Shown here in pieces: positions 1 through 15,849 of a stretch of DNA of 64,000 nt. The notes below the pieces were generated by a model. It was given only the letters and a program-made list of their open reading frames with translations, was not told where the DNA came from and ran no database searches. The stretch's first letter is position 1; the number at the start of each line of letters is the position of its first letter. The position numbers and the translations under genes are program-made. Source of the stretch: Pempheris klunzingeri (Eukaryota > Chordata > Actinopteri > Acropomatiformes > Pempheridae); assembly GCF_042242105.1 (NCBI RefSeq), contig NC_092016.1, positions 4,511,501 to 4,575,500 of the forward strand, written 5' to 3'.

Positions 1-3000
1 GCTACACATACACACATGGCACATACAGCCAATAAATCATACTCCAGTAGCTTCAATTTCACAGACGTCAGCCAACAAAATGTATATTCTTCAGACTAAA
101 ACCACATTTTTGGCCCCCCTGACCAACTCGCATGCTCATTCTGGGCATTTGGGCCCATTTCCAAACATGCAAAGTCAATGACCCCCTTCCCAAAGAAATT
201 CTTAAATTGTACACCTCGTCTTTTTAGAGAGCTGTCACGACTTGGCTGCACATGTCTTGGCGTTGAGGGCATTAATTACAACACTGTTTTAAGACTTAAT
301 GCAGGGTTGTTTTCATTTGTTTACATACTTTCTTTATGATCACAATGGTTGGATTGACTACCCCAAAATTTAGGACTTCCACAGCCTGATCCCCTCAAAC
401 ATTACAAATGTAAACATGGCTTTTACAGTTTAAAAATACAGAACATTATTCCACATGTTAGTCTTTGCATCAACAAAAAGCTGTCAATCAATGTTCGGGT
501 GAAAACATTTTGCATAACCACTCTCTTCTTGTTGACTTTAGGATCTTTAGGAGTTGGAGATTTATTTAATATAAAACAAAAGCTGCAAGAATGAAATAAA
601 AACAGCCTGACCACATTATATGCAGCCAAATCCATTCATAATGCATGGCACGCAGTCTGGATGGTCTTTTTGAAGTGTTTACCAGATTATGCTCTTTCCA
701 TTCGGTGATGTTTAGGTATCATATACCCTGAAAATCAGCTTGCGTGATGCAAAATAATTGGTACCATATAACTTTAGGTTTCTGGAGTTCAGATGAGGAC
801 TGAAATCACCCACACGTCACTTAAATTCTTCAACTCACTCGTCAGAACGTTGAAATAAAGACAGATTGATATTGCATATCGGGAAAATATGTTTGCCCTA
901 ATCATGCCTAATCTCAAATCATAAAGTAAGAATTTTAATCAGCCTTGAAACGTTTGAGCTGGATGACCTCTATCAGCTGCAAGAGCTTTGGATAAAAAAA
1001 GACAAAAGTTCAAATAAAATCACCGAAAATGTCTCAGTGGAAATTCCTGTCGTAATCAGGAAGAACCAAATTCCAGTGTTTTACTTCCAAGGTGGGCACA
1101 CGGTGGATTTTAAGCCTTTAATCAGGCATGGAGGGAAAGACCACTTCTCCTGAGCTGATCAACACGTGGCTGCAGAGAGGCTTTCACATGGGACGACGTC
1201 ATGTGCCCACAAAACTACACACACATACCGAGACACACATTATTCCCACCAGCTGTGTACACAAACGCATGCACAAAACCTCAGCAAATCAACATGAAAA
1301 GGCACCACGGCACATGAGCAACATCATTACATAACGTCTGTGCACCTGGAATCCGTCTGCAGGGTTTCTGTGAAATGAGATTATCCACCATGTAGGTTAT
1401 GACTTGGAAAAACAGTATATTGGACCGGAGATTTCCTCGCGGCTGTTAGTCAAACAGGAGACGCCATCTCAAAACTACATGGTCGGGCGGATTGTTAGTG
1501 AATGTCATTTTTTCTAGACATCATGTGATAAAATAATCTTCCACAGTTGTATTTACATTTGCCTCTGATTTGTTATAATCCTGGTTTAGCTTATCTTGTC
1601 TAAGGCTTGGCTAAATGATTTAGTGAAGCAGAATAATAATGCAAAAACTCCAAAATATATAGATAGAGATGGTAAATTAGATAAACCATGTTTACTTAAT
1701 TTTAGCTTACCTTATCTTTAGCTAACGTTAAGCTTAATTTAGTTGAGTTGTTCAATTTATATCTTAAATTAGCATTCTTAGCTTCATTTAGCACTCAAAC
1801 AAAATAATAAAATATGTAGTAAATACAAATACACTGGCAAGCAAAGTGAACTGATTTTGTAGCTTAGCTTAATTTAATTTTGTTAGGCATAGCTTCGCGT
1901 AAGCTTAACTTAGTTTTCATTTAACTTGATTAAGCTTAATTATGTTACGTTATCCAAAAATGCTCAGTGTATTAAAAAGATATTAATACTTAGACTGGCA
2001 AAGTAAATTGAAACATGTTAAGTTCGTTAGTTTGTAGTAAAGCTTATTGTAGGTTAGCTTCACTTGAGCCAAACTTTCTTCTTACGATCCATCTATGATA
2101 ATAAAAACTAAATAATGAACAAAAAACAATGAATACCGATTGTGCCAAAAACAAAAAAGAACAAAAATAACAAGCTGAACGGGAAATTAGATTACATACA
2201 TGTAGTAATGGTGCCCAAAGACATGAACACAACACACATTCTGACTTTACTTTGAAGCAACATTTACCAATAATCAACCAACCACATTGTTTTGCTGTAC
2301 AGTGTCAAATTTGGAAGGAAGTAATGGATTGTTTTAATGTCACAAAGCTGGTAGATGGTGCTGTCCCTTTGGAGCCAAATGTGTAAAAGCTTTCAGGAGT
2401 TCCCACAGCTGCAGATGATGGAAGGAGTGAATACATGGAAAAATCACAATTGGGCTTATTTATCTTCTTCAAGAAAGCCTTTCAGTAAAAACCTCTGATT
2501 TTGTTACGGGAAATGACAGGATTTATGGAAAATCTGGTCTTAATCTCCACTGACTTGAGATGGCAACTATCTATCACTTTGACAGAGGTCTCGTTTGGTA
2601 ATTGTTCCAAGAAATCTGAATTACAGTAACTTTGATGTTTGAAATTGCACCTTTAAGTCTCGCCTACGGTCATCTTTTACTGTCCCGTGCCCGTCGGTTC
2701 AGTTGTTTTCATTCATTCTCTTCACAAATTCACATAAACATCTTGAACGTGTTACTAAATGAGCCGTCGTCCTCAGTGCGACAGGCACAGGCTGGATTGA
2801 TGAGGTGCAGAAGCAGCAGCTGTCTGACCTGAAGACATTGTCCCCGTTTCTTGTTCTTGTGTTTGGCCCCTTGTTTCTCCTCTTCCTCTCCTCTCCCTTT
2901 TAGTTTAACTCCCAAATTTGGGCATCGGAGGAGATGTTTCCATGTGTTTCACCAACTGAGATGTTGAAATTATTAAAATGACTGATGATGGATGGCGTGT

Positions 3001-5570
3001 CGGTGGTCTTTGAGCTCATTCTATTTTTATGGCTTTAAAGGCATCCAAATCTCTGCCTTTGGCACAAAAACAGTCTCACATTAAAGACGAAAAATGATAT
3101 GCAACATATTGCTTTGTGTTAAATCCCAGAGTTTTTCCACTGAGACAAAGTCAAAAACAAGGTAGAATACGTCTTAACTGAGCCAACTCCTTTACCCCTA
3201 CTGAGATCAAACTTTGGTCATAAAACTAAAAGGTGGTATATATTTTTCCAGCTCTGCTCTCAACACTGTCCAAAGAAAGCATCATGCACTCACCCAACTC
3301 CCAGATGTTATAATTCAACAAAACAGTGCTTTAATGCAATAACTTATCAAGACTATAAGTGAGGAAATGAGCCTGAATGACCCTAAATAACACAAAGAGT
3401 AGCAACAAATCTTGGCCTGCAGCTGAAGCGCGTATCTTAAGCAATAAAGTGATGCATGCAAGATGAACGAAGAATATCACATGCCTAATCGTGGCTAATG
3501 CATGCTCTTGAGTTTGGTTTAAATACTAGATGTAGGTCTTATCTCGAGGAGGAGCGTGTGTGTTTTCCTCCTTTTCATGTGCATTAGTGATTCACCCGAC
3601 TTCAGACAGCGAGAGGGGAGCTCCATGGGGCCTTTTGATGTTCTCAAATGAAACATCTGCACATTACAGCGCAGAGGGAGAGCCAAAGACTGGAGAGAGA
3701 GTAAAAAGAAAGAGAGCGGACATGTGACCGAGGTTTACTGGACTGAGTAAAGTGGGTTTAAAACACACAAGAGGGGAATAAACCTCCCTTTGAAAACATA
3801 TCACGGTCAATTTCCCCCATTTTATCTCGACATTAGCCACAGGGCTGCTGGCCCTCGAAAGCTCTCGTATTTCACTGGATGTCTTCATTCTGTGGCTGAT
3901 CATTTTTAGCTCCTAGTGGATGTACACACAGATCAAAGGCACCATATAGTGTTTAAGACTGGTACAGAGTTGGATTTATCAGTGGTCACTGCAGATTTTG
4001 TCCAGGTGAAAGTCTTTTATTAGGTTCACGGAGGAAAAGCACTCATGCTACAGCTTTCTTGACCGATTACATTTCATAGAAGAGCATTTTTGGCAAAAGT
4101 GTATGAAAGTACGAGCTTTTTGGCTCAAATCGCACAAGTTCTCCAAAAGCAGTCGAGCAGTTTCAGCTCCTTCCTGTTTGACAAATTACATTGACCGGAA
4201 TCTTGGAAGAACAAAATGTCCTGAAACACACAAAGAAGAAGAATGTCATGGTTAATAGCTAAAAATTGAAAACCACAATCAGAATCTGACAGCAACAACG
4301 CACAGTGAGCAGACCACCAAGTACTGCAGCAGCAGCAGAGTCCAGGAGAAACACAGGCTGTCAGGTCCGGTAGATGGATCTGCAGCAGGATAGACGACAG
4401 CAGAGAGAAGTCCAAAGAAGAGCACCCAGAGTCAAGTGTGAGACTCAGTTTAAACAATTTAACAGTAAAAGTTAATCATGGCAAAACCAATGTTTGACAA
4501 AAAGAAATGTTGCTCAATTTCATGTTATAACACAAAAGAGTTCAGGCTTTGTGAGAGTTTTTTGAGAGAAAATTGCTCAAAAGTGATTTTCTTTTTGCTG
4601 TGGTTATTAGAACAACAAGCAAAAGTTGTAAAAGTATTTTCCTGAATATATGAACTCTCTCATCCAACCAAAAGCTATAGATTTAAAGACACATAAATCA
4701 GGTACAAAGGATAAAAATGAATAAACTGTAATTTACATCTTGCTCGGCGATCATTTTTCCTGCCTGAGCAAAAAGACAGACTCCTCTTCTGTCTGCAGAA
4801 ACCAGCAGGGAGAGCAGAGAAGGAAGCCAAAGCCTAGATAAGTATCACATAAATAATTGATTTAAAAACACTGAATGAGTGTTCAAATGATGTGGCTTCA
4901 ACAGAAAGCCTCAGATACAAGCACACCCCCTGGTGGGGGAGTTGTGTGCTGTAACAGTAAGAGCCTTGAGAAGCACACTGACAACAACAACCAAAAAGAA
5001 TTCACCTCTGGGACGTTATTACGCCAAACTATACAGCAAATATCGACTGGAAACATAACAAAAAGCTGATTTTTTTGTTAAAAACTGAACTTTAATTAGC
5101 CGGAAATTAGCGTTTACACTTGCCCGCTGGTTTCTTTGTACTTAATTTTAGTCTGTTTTAGTCTGATGCAGGGACGTATGGTTTTTGTTTCCTATCTCGA
5201 GTTATATGTAGTTTCATCTTTTAAATGTTTAGAAACCCTTTGAAAAAGTAACAGTGACTAAAGGCAAAGACACACTTGGACAGAAGGGACACAGAAAAAT
5301 GTTTAATTCACATTTCATTTATGAAATTCTACTGTACATTTGTCAGAGGATCAAAAATAATGTAAACAGGATCAATCCCAAAATGTTTCTACCTGAAATT
5401 CTGTGAAACCGTAATGTAAAAAATGTCTCAACCTGAGTTCCCCCTGATGTGTTTTCCTTCTTGACAAAAGTAAAAAACAATTTTCACATTTTTCAATTTT
5501 GGAAGAAAGCACATTAATTAAAAGGCTTTAAGGCGACAACACACAACTCTGCATGTGTTCTTTAAACTAG
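1..5570. other. No supported gene; TRIM66 3' side
   Basis: I see no exon here that combines a protein-like frame with splice signals. The part nearest 5570 is probably 3' UTR of the minus-strand TRIM66-like gene, whose stop codon is at 5571-5573. Positions about 1620-2060 are low-complexity AT-rich DNA with many variants of AGCTTAATTTAG. An open frame at 4125-4457 on the minus strand is hydrophobic but lacks good splice borders, so I left it out. In human the next gene beyond TRIM66 is STK33; none of it is recognisable here. Confidence 0.6.
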
Positions 5571-8500
5571 CTACAGGTAATATTTTTTCCCACGAAACAC
5601 GTATTTCTTCTTCTTGTAGTTTTCCTTCCTCCTCCTGCTGAGCCACCGGAGCCGAGCTCTGTCCGTCCTGTCCTGGCTGGCCGACGGGAACGTCCGCTCA
5701 GGAAAAACCTCAGTCAGTTTGCTCAAAAAAAACACCTCCAGGTTTCGACCGGCCTGGGCCACCTCTGAGTCCGGCTGCACAGTACGGGAAGATACATTAA
5801 AGAAAATAAATAAATACACTTTATTTGTCCAGGGAGTGACTTACAGCACGTCCACTTCTTTGGTTTAGTGCTAATCAGTATATCTTAGCATGCTGACACA
5901 CTAAACAAAGATGATGAACATGTTGAACATCATACCTGCTAAACATGTCGGCATTGTTGCTGTGAGCATTTTAGTATGCAGACATTAGCTTGAAGCTGAG
6001 AGCAGCACTGCTGTGATATCACTGAAACTGAATCTTTACCGGCAGGAGCACACAAACTGATTGGCAGTCTCGACACAAAGAAATCAAAGTGCAAAAGTGG
6101 GCCAGTTTTCTGCTACATGTGGAATTCATTCGCACAGATTATAGTGCAGAAATAATTCAATTACACCAGAAATTAGATTAAGGCGGGAAATCTCCTCAGA
6201 TTCCAGCGGCCTCGTGGCAAACTTACATAATTGAATGTGGCGCAGTTCTTGAACATCAGCAGAATGTCGTCGACAAACTGGTCGGCAGTGAAGTAGTGGA
6301 GGGTGTTGCTCTTGTCCAGTTTCCTGCGGATCACTGACAGGTTAATGGGCCTCTTGATGATCTGGTAGTAGTTTCGGGCCTGGGGCACATTCACAGAGAT
6401 TAGATCATTGTTGTGGAAATTGGTTTAATTTTGATATTGCGGTTTGTTATGAAAGCTAAGTGGAACATTTTACATATACAGTACAGTGAGCCGGTGTTTT
6501 CTTTGGTAGGTTGTTACAACCATTACATACTGCCACCCCTTTGTGCTGTTTCTGCCCTGCAGGGTTTTAAATGAGGCCAGCGGTGTGGGTCTGCCCTTTT
6601 TTACTGCTAAAAGATTTTTAATAGGTGCTTTGTTCCACTTGATTTATAGTACTTAAGAAAAGTGTGGATATAAAGTATGTGAATTCGATGTTTGCATCAA
6701 ACTCACTTTAGGTTTATATCCTGGGTATATACATGCTTATCTGACTATAGTTCATTCTCACACTGCACAAAAACAAAATCATCATGTCACTACTGAGATT
6801 AGGGAGCTGGCTTTTACATATTATGCTCCACATGAGTGGATCAATCTGCAGAAGCTTGTAAAACTCCCTTTTAATCTATTCAGATCTCTGCTGGCTGACA
6901 TGGAGCAGTGTGAAGGCCTGTGTTTTCTTTGAATTTATGTTGTCCCTAATGTTGGTGTCCTTTTTGTTGTGGATAATTGTTGATGCATACTGGAACTTTT
7001 GCATGTTTGTAATCAGGGCGTGGTATAACACTATAAACACTATAAAACTAAAGACATGTAATGTTGATGTGTTACTGAACAACCTCTTGCAGTATTTGAT
7101 TTACATATTTTTTTGATATCTAACCAGCTGGTATCTTATATTCCTGTGTAGGACACTATCTTTCATGACATGAAAATGAAAACTAACCAGCTGCACCACT
7201 TTGTAACTCTATTGTGTAAGAGCTACCCTGGTGTTATTATGACACATGGAAAATTTGTACAGTTTATATATATGATATATGATGTGATTTCTCTAAGATA
7301 AATATATCACAGTGCAGATTTTTAATGAGAATCTGATGGACTGACCAGAGGGCTGACGGGTTCGTGAAACGGAGCGCTGAGCGTGTGACAGTACAACAGC
7401 AGAGTCAGCTTCTCACACCTCTGCACAGGAAACACACACAGAAACACACATGGCCATTAAAAACCATTAGGTTATGTGATACCAGAGTCTGAATCGATTG
7501 GACCCTGCAGCTCACCCTCTGGTCCTGGCTGGACAGCGCGTATGGAGCTTTGACTCCCTCACAGGAGTGCGTGCTCTCACAGTCATAGGTCTCCACAGGC
7601 TCCTGGTCAGTTCTGCACAGTGTACACACCCAGTCACCTCTGTAGGACACACAGGACCGCTGTTATTTCGTCATTTAAAGATGAGAAAAATACATTTTCA
7701 CATTGCTTTATCACTGTCAACAAATCCAATAGAAGAGAAAAAAGTGTCCACACAGCAGAGCACTTACAGTGGGAAGCTGGTGAGAGGAGGTACATGACAG
7801 GCCAAGTGGTAAACCTTCGGGCAGCGGTCACAGCAGAGAAGATTTCCTCCGTTCAGACAAACGGCGCAAAAGTCTTCACTCTCCATCTCCTCTGTCCCAG
7901 ATCCAGGTCCGGGCTGCTGGATGAACAAGTCCGCCTCCTCCTGTGGGCAGCAAAGATCTTCTGTTTGATCTTCTCTGTCGTCCATTTGAGTTATAACCAC
8001 TTCACATTTAGCTTCAGATTCATCCTCCAGCTCCAGGGATCGATCCTGATCTGCTTCTGGGTCTGGATCCAGTTCGATCACCATGGTCTGATCTGGATCT
8101 GGATCCAAATAAAACGTCTCCGTATCCGTTTTTGGATCCAGGTCCCATTCGTCAGATACAGAATCAAACAGGATATAAGGCTGATCTGGATTAGATTCAC
8201 AGTCAAAGCCTGAGTCCTGCTCCGGTTCTCCAGGGGGGGGACTGTCAGGACAGTACGGTTCGGTCCAGGAGGTCGGGGGTGTTTCTGGTTGGCTGAGATC
8301 AGGCAACTCCTCTGGTTCAGGCTGAGGTGTCTCACTTTTAGCCAAAACGTTTGCCTCATTTTGGCTGAGTCCATTCTGCAGGCAGAGACACAGAGGGAAA
8401 CAGTGATCATCATCATCATCCTCAAAGGGAGCTCATGTTAACCTTTGACCCACATGAAAGTGGCTCTCATGTGGAAATGCGTGCTGGTATGACAATAAAG

Positions 8501-10149
8501 ATCCTTGAATCCTTGAATCCTTGAAGTGTCTGGACCTTCATCTCTGTACCTGATGAGGACGATCCAGACCGGCGACGTCATTGTGCAGTTCGGCTTGTGT
8601 TTGGCATGACAGTCGAGCCAGAGACACCACAGGCTGCAGAGATGATAAGGACACAGTCTGGAGGTTCAGACGCTCCAAACTCACTACAGGTACGCAGGAA
8701 GTTCCCAGAATCCTTTGGGCCTCTGGGTGAATCCTGTAGAAATAGATAAGTGCTTGGTTGACTTATTGTAAGTGTGCATTGTAAGTAAAATAAGAGAGCG
8801 TTAGCGTCTAGCATTCTGTATTTTTCATTAGATCCCAAATTATTGATATGCCATCATCAACATAGTCATTCACTTTATTTCAGAGAATTAGGTGAGTACA
8901 TAAATACCACGTCTCTTTCTCTTTTCTTTTTTGTTTTATTCTATGAACCTGATGGTTTGTGACACAGAACCATCCAGGAAGTCGTCCATAGAAACTGTTT
9001 GTAGCAGGCATGTTTAAAGGAAGGATGAGACATCTGTCTATCAAACACAGGCCAACTTCAACCAATCAGATCAATGAACAATATAACCTAGTTAAAACTC
9101 TTGCTGAAGCCAGTTGGGTGAAGAGCGCAAACACCTTTTCCATCGTGTTTTTGAACAAAACACATTTTTCTCTCTGTCCTCGCACTTAAACCCCACCCGT
9201 AACGTATCTCAACGCTGATTGTTCCAAACTACTGTGGTTTACATAATGGATATTTGCATTATGGTGATATCCTGAATCCAGCTACCTTACAAGGTAACTA
9301 AACTGATGTTCCTGAGGAAATAGGTGCATCATGTTATTTCCTCTATAACCACAAATTGTTCATTTTAAAAGCACACAGACATAATCCAGACAGACATTCA
9401 TGTATGCAGCCACTGACCAGGTATAAACAGAACTATGTGTGCATCTCATTAGTTTACAGAGGATGTAGACAATGTCAGCCAGGCTACAGTAGCTATTTCC
9501 CCGTTTCCAATCTTTATTCACAGCTAAAATAAAATAAACTAATCTAATCTTCTCCCTGCTTCAGCTCCATACTGAGTACACATGTACAAGAGTGGTCAAT
9601 CCTCACATCTAACTCTTGAATGAAAGCAAAGAAGCATATTTCTGACAACATGTCCAACTATCCCTTTAAACACATTTCAAAAACATCTCAACATGTCATT
9701 TACCTCATTCTTCTTAAAAACGCTGCTACATCTTTTCCAGGTTGTCTTTGTTGTTTTTCAGATGAAGGTAAGGCTGCTCTCCAAGACCAGTTTGACTCCT
9801 TTTCCATCTCACAGAATCCAGTACCGCATCGCTATTTAAAAAAGGTGAAATTTAGTGTTATTCTCATCATACCAGAAGTTGAATAAGAGAGCATTTACCT
9901 TTTGGGAATCTTCTCCCACTTCCTAAAAACTGTACAACACATCCAGCTGTTGTGATAACCCTCTGATCAATCATTAACTCTTTTAACTGATACCGTCTGT
10001 GTCTGTGTTACGTGTCCTGCTGGATTCGAACCAGTCTCAGAAGACGTGGCCTCGAGCGCCGGCTGTGCTCGACACCGGGCCGCCCGTGGCAACAGGGTGG
10101 CACGTCTTTGGGGAAAGTTGCCATGGTGTCTGTGAGGCAGGCCTGCCAT
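5571..10149 (-). CDS. trim66: TRIM66-like PHD finger/bromodomain protein (short form without RBCC)
   Basis: Coding exons in transcript order: 10149-10012, 9831-9704, 8733-8550, 8375-7768, 7639-7516, 7420-7346, 6379-6227 and 5774-5571. All junction phases agree and give about 537 residues. Residues 104-108 and 123-127 are both PVVSL, the PxVxL type of motif that binds the HP1 chromoshadow domain. An acidic stretch rich in DPDPD follows. The PHD finger (about 316-365) contains [11 protein letters not shown] and [15 protein letters not shown]. The bromodomain (about 395-500) contains [11 protein letters not shown] and [12 protein letters not shown], very close to mammalian TRIM66. The C-terminus is basic ([11 protein letters not shown]). 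TRIM66/TIF1-delta is a nuclear chromatin reader and co-repressor. Mammalian TRIM66 exceeds 1200 residues and has B-boxes and a coiled coil; neither is visible up to RPL27A. The start at 10149 is chosen because linking the upstream exon in frame meets a stop. Identity is firm; the N-terminus is inferred. Confidence 0.88.
5848..5996. repeat. Dispersed teleost repeat relic (GCTAAAC/GCATTTTAG type)
   Basis: This AT-rich stretch in the last TRIM66 intron has the repeated AGCATG, GCTAAACATG and TGTGAGCATTTTAG phrases of a repeat common in teleost genomes. The assignment rests on recall of the family, not on a search, and no ends or target-site duplications were resolved. Confidence 0.45.
8430..8526 (+). 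mobile_element. Retroposon 3' end with 8-bp tandem tail
   Basis: The phrase GTGCTGGTATGACAATAAAG is followed by about three copies of the 8-mer ATCCTTGA (8501-8525). The same phrase recurs at 31236-31262. An AATAAAG signal followed by a short tandem tail is typical of CR1/L2-type LINE 3' ends, or of SINEs that use them. It lies inside the 174-bp TRIM66 intron 8376-8549, antisense to that gene. Confidence 0.6.
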
Positions 10150-10450
10150 CTCCAGGAGATCAGGCCTCTCGGGTGGGGAAAAAACAGAAGAGAAAACACA
10201 GAAGAAGAAACATTTTCAAATCTCCCGTGTGCTCAGTGTTTGACGGCAAAATAAAAGAATCAAAACAAACAGAAAACCAGCAAAGAAACAGCAGGAGAAG
10301 AAGCAGAAATACCATTTTAAGATTGATTCAGCTGCTGATTTGTACAAGAAAATAACATCTACAACTCACATGAATGATGATAATGCATGCAAAATAATGA
10401 TTAGTAACAGAACGTTAACTCACAGTAATCAGGTCTAAGTTGTATCTTAC

Positions 10451-10640
10451 CTGAATGTGTGATTGTAAGCAATGAAAAACAAGGTGTGTGCTTCAGAGAA
10501 CCAGGTGAGTGTGTCGCCAGGTGGATGTGAGCGGAGGATGAGAGGGATGGCAGCTTTTTCATGTGTCCAGTATCACGGCTTTGATTGGTGGAGAGAGAGC
10601 TGATCCAACCTCACCCCCGCTGACATCTCAGCCCTGCTCA
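10451..10640 (-). promoter_or_regulatory. Probable TRIM66 first exon and promoter
   Basis: On the minus strand a strong donor (ATTCAG|gtaagat) occurs at about 10451. About 130 bp upstream of it is CCAATCAAAG, a CCAAT box. The next acceptor (CCCCACCCGAG) lies just before the exon with the proposed start codon at 10149. The exon is probably 5' untranslated. Its transcription start is not directly visible. Confidence 0.45.
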
Positions 10641-11317
10641 CTGCAAGCAAGTGTTTCCTGTGAGCTATGATTCTGAACTAATGGTGCGATGCCGTGATTC
10701 GTCAGGTACAGGTACAGGTACAGGTCCAACAAGATTGAATCCAGGCTTGAACACAGTCACTCAGACCAATGACACAGACACAGACTGTAAAGTTGACTTA
10801 AACTTTGAATAACAGACTTTCTGTACTTTATGTAAATCAGCTTGAACTGTCAGATTCAGTGTCACCATTCAACTCATCCATGTATTCTCTTTTTTCAGTC
10901 ATACATCTGCCTTGTTATTATATTGATCAGGTCTTAGGTTTACTATACACCATCACACAGCTGCCTAATGTGTTATCATATAGCCTGCTACTGTATTTGC
11001 ACATTTTATGGTTGCATCCACACTTTTACACTCACTCCGGACTTAATTATCTCTACAAAACATGTACCTGAGTTAACCAGACTTCTCACTGTCCAAACAC
11101 AACTTCTGTTTATCTGCAGAAACCAAAAAAACTCTGCTGTTACCAGAACAAACTGCTGCCAGATCAATTAATACAAGTTAGAACCCCACCAGTCAGTGAA
11201 TGGCTGTAGCCGCATAACATGATAAAGTGTGAGGTGGTAGTTTAATGTGTGGAGAGATGTAAAAATAAAGTCTGTGATATATCTGATACTTCAACCCTGT
11301 AGACCAAAACAGTGTTT

Positions 11318-11605
11318 GCATTTTAAAATATCAGTATTATTAATGTGTTCATCACTTCAGTGTTGCTGCTGGTAAAAGTGAAGCTTTCTTTATGTTTTAG
11401 CTGTTTTAGCTACAAAAATATACAAGAATGTCTTTGTTGATTATAGTTTATATGTGTAATGTGAATATGCAAAGTAATTAAAGCTGCCAGATAAATGAAG
11501 TAATAAATAAAATAGTTCTCTCTGAAGTAGACAGGAGCATAAAATGGAAATAATTAAGTGAAAGTAAAAGTATCTCAAGTAAATGTGCTTATCTACCAAA
11601 CTAAT
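11318..11605 (+). repeat. Dispersed teleost repeat, copy A
   Basis: Shares the phrases ATGTGTTCATCACTT, AGCTGCCAGATAAATG and AGCATAAAATGGAAATA with copies at 16100-16745 and 49370-49650. The family, with its GATAAATGTAGTGGAGTAAAAG core, is widespread in teleost genomes. It is non-coding, and its mode of spread is not evident from this copy. Confidence 0.6.
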
Positions 11606-11789
11606 GAAAGGAAATAGTAACCACAACAATATGTGTGTATAGGAAAAAGTCAGGTGTGATGAAGATGAGTTGAGCCCTGGAGTGTTTTCCCACATGTATT
11701 CAGGAACAAGAGGGACAGAGCCGGTCTAATTATGTGGTGGGTGTGGTGTTATTTACCTTTATGGTGCTCATATCTTTGCAAATTGTTTT

Positions 11790-11933
11790 TTTGTGTGTGT
11801 GTGTGTTTGTGTGTATATTTGTGTATTGTCTGTGCTGTTTTGTATGTATTGTAGGAGCCAAATCCTTTGTTTGTACTTATTTCTAATCTTTAATTCATAT
11901 ATTGGCCAATTTGTATTGTGTGTGTGTGTGTTT
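11790..11933. repeat. (TG)n microsatellite tracts
   Basis: Two interrupted TG runs (11793-11816 and 11919-11932) with intervening unique sequence. Confidence 0.8.
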
Positions 11934-12740
11934 ATCAATGGCTTTTTTGAGTACATGTGTGTCTCCTGTAGGTCAGATTCTCCTTTTAACAGAGTCGCTG
12001 TGACCTGATTGTGTGGCTGACTGAAAAGCACACAGTCTTTAGACCTTGGGAGCCTGAAGGATCGGGCTTGTTTGCTTGTTTTGCATCTTTTGTTTACCAT
12101 AATGATTTATTTATTTATTTATTACACCATGTATGTGTATTTTATGTACTTTCTTGTTGAGTTTTGTGCATTTTAAAGACCCGCCAAAGGACAGCTTTGC
12201 AACATAGCTTGAAATATAAATGCTGTGCTGTGTGGCACTGGTTCATGCTGCATATTTGTCCCAATACAGATAAACATTAAATAAAAAACCATATTGAACC
12301 AAATTCTTAGTGCATATGTTGAAAAGTGCAGATTTTTTTCTGTGATTAAAAATGTATTGACTATTTTCTATTAGTGCCTGAATTACACACAGACAAAAGA
12401 ATGGCAAAAATATGGTTTCCCACTATAGACTACTAATACTGTACAAGTGATCAGAGGTTAATTAATCTCACAGTCTTGGACTCTAATTATAAAATAGAGC
12501 AAGACTTTTAGCATCATTTAACACACAGTATTACATTAAGATGAATGCGGTGTAATGCCCTGCAAAATCTATTAAAATAATAAATATTCTGCTGATAAAG
12601 AAGCTGTTATGTGGCTTTGTTGTTGTTGTTGTTTATAATTCACTTACACTCGTTCCTGTCCGCCATCACTGGGCGTCGCTGTGGATTTTTTTTGCACCTT
12701 GTTGCTAGGGAGCCAAATCTCGCTCAAAGCCGCGAGACTT

Positions 12741-12774
12741 CCAATTCCCGTTCCTCTTTCAACTAGCCTCCAAG
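12741..12774 (+). promoter_or_regulatory. RPL27A 5' UTR with TOP-like pyrimidine tract
   Basis: Just before the ATG at 12775 lies a pyrimidine run, TTCCTCTTTC (12751-12760). That is the expected form of a 5' terminal oligopyrimidine start, which places ribosomal protein mRNAs under mTOR/LARP1 control. The exact start nucleotide is inferred. Confidence 0.6.
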
Positions 12775-15817
<3,043 letters not shown>

Positions 15818-15849
15818 AGCTCCTGTCAGTGTTTTTTGCAAAAATAAAC

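Larger units (their letters stand above)
10640..12740. other. Intergenic TRIM66-RPL27A; simple repeats
   Basis: No coding exon is supported on either strand. Contents include a hexamer repeat (CAGGTA, 10704-10724), a dispersed repeat copy at 11318-11605, and TG-rich microsatellite tracts at 11790-11933. The lack of coding sequence matters because the TRIM66 B-box and coiled-coil exons would be expected here. Confidence 0.6.

Noticed and set aside
4125-4457. 110-codon minus-strand open frame, and an overlapping hydrophobic frame ending VVCSLCVVAVRF
   Set aside because: Looks membrane-like but has no start context, no polypyrimidine acceptor and no recognisable family; probably chance in low-complexity CAG-rich DNA.
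7620-8213. 197-codon plus-strand open frame
   Set aside because: Exact antisense of the TRIM66 acidic/PHD exon; composition mirrors the DPD repeats.
10008-10199. GGTTCGAATCC (tRNA B-box-like) on the minus strand near 10030
   Set aside because: It lies within the TRIM66 coding exon; the possible cloverleaf is only about 64 nt and has a mismatched acceptor stem, so no tRNA call is made.
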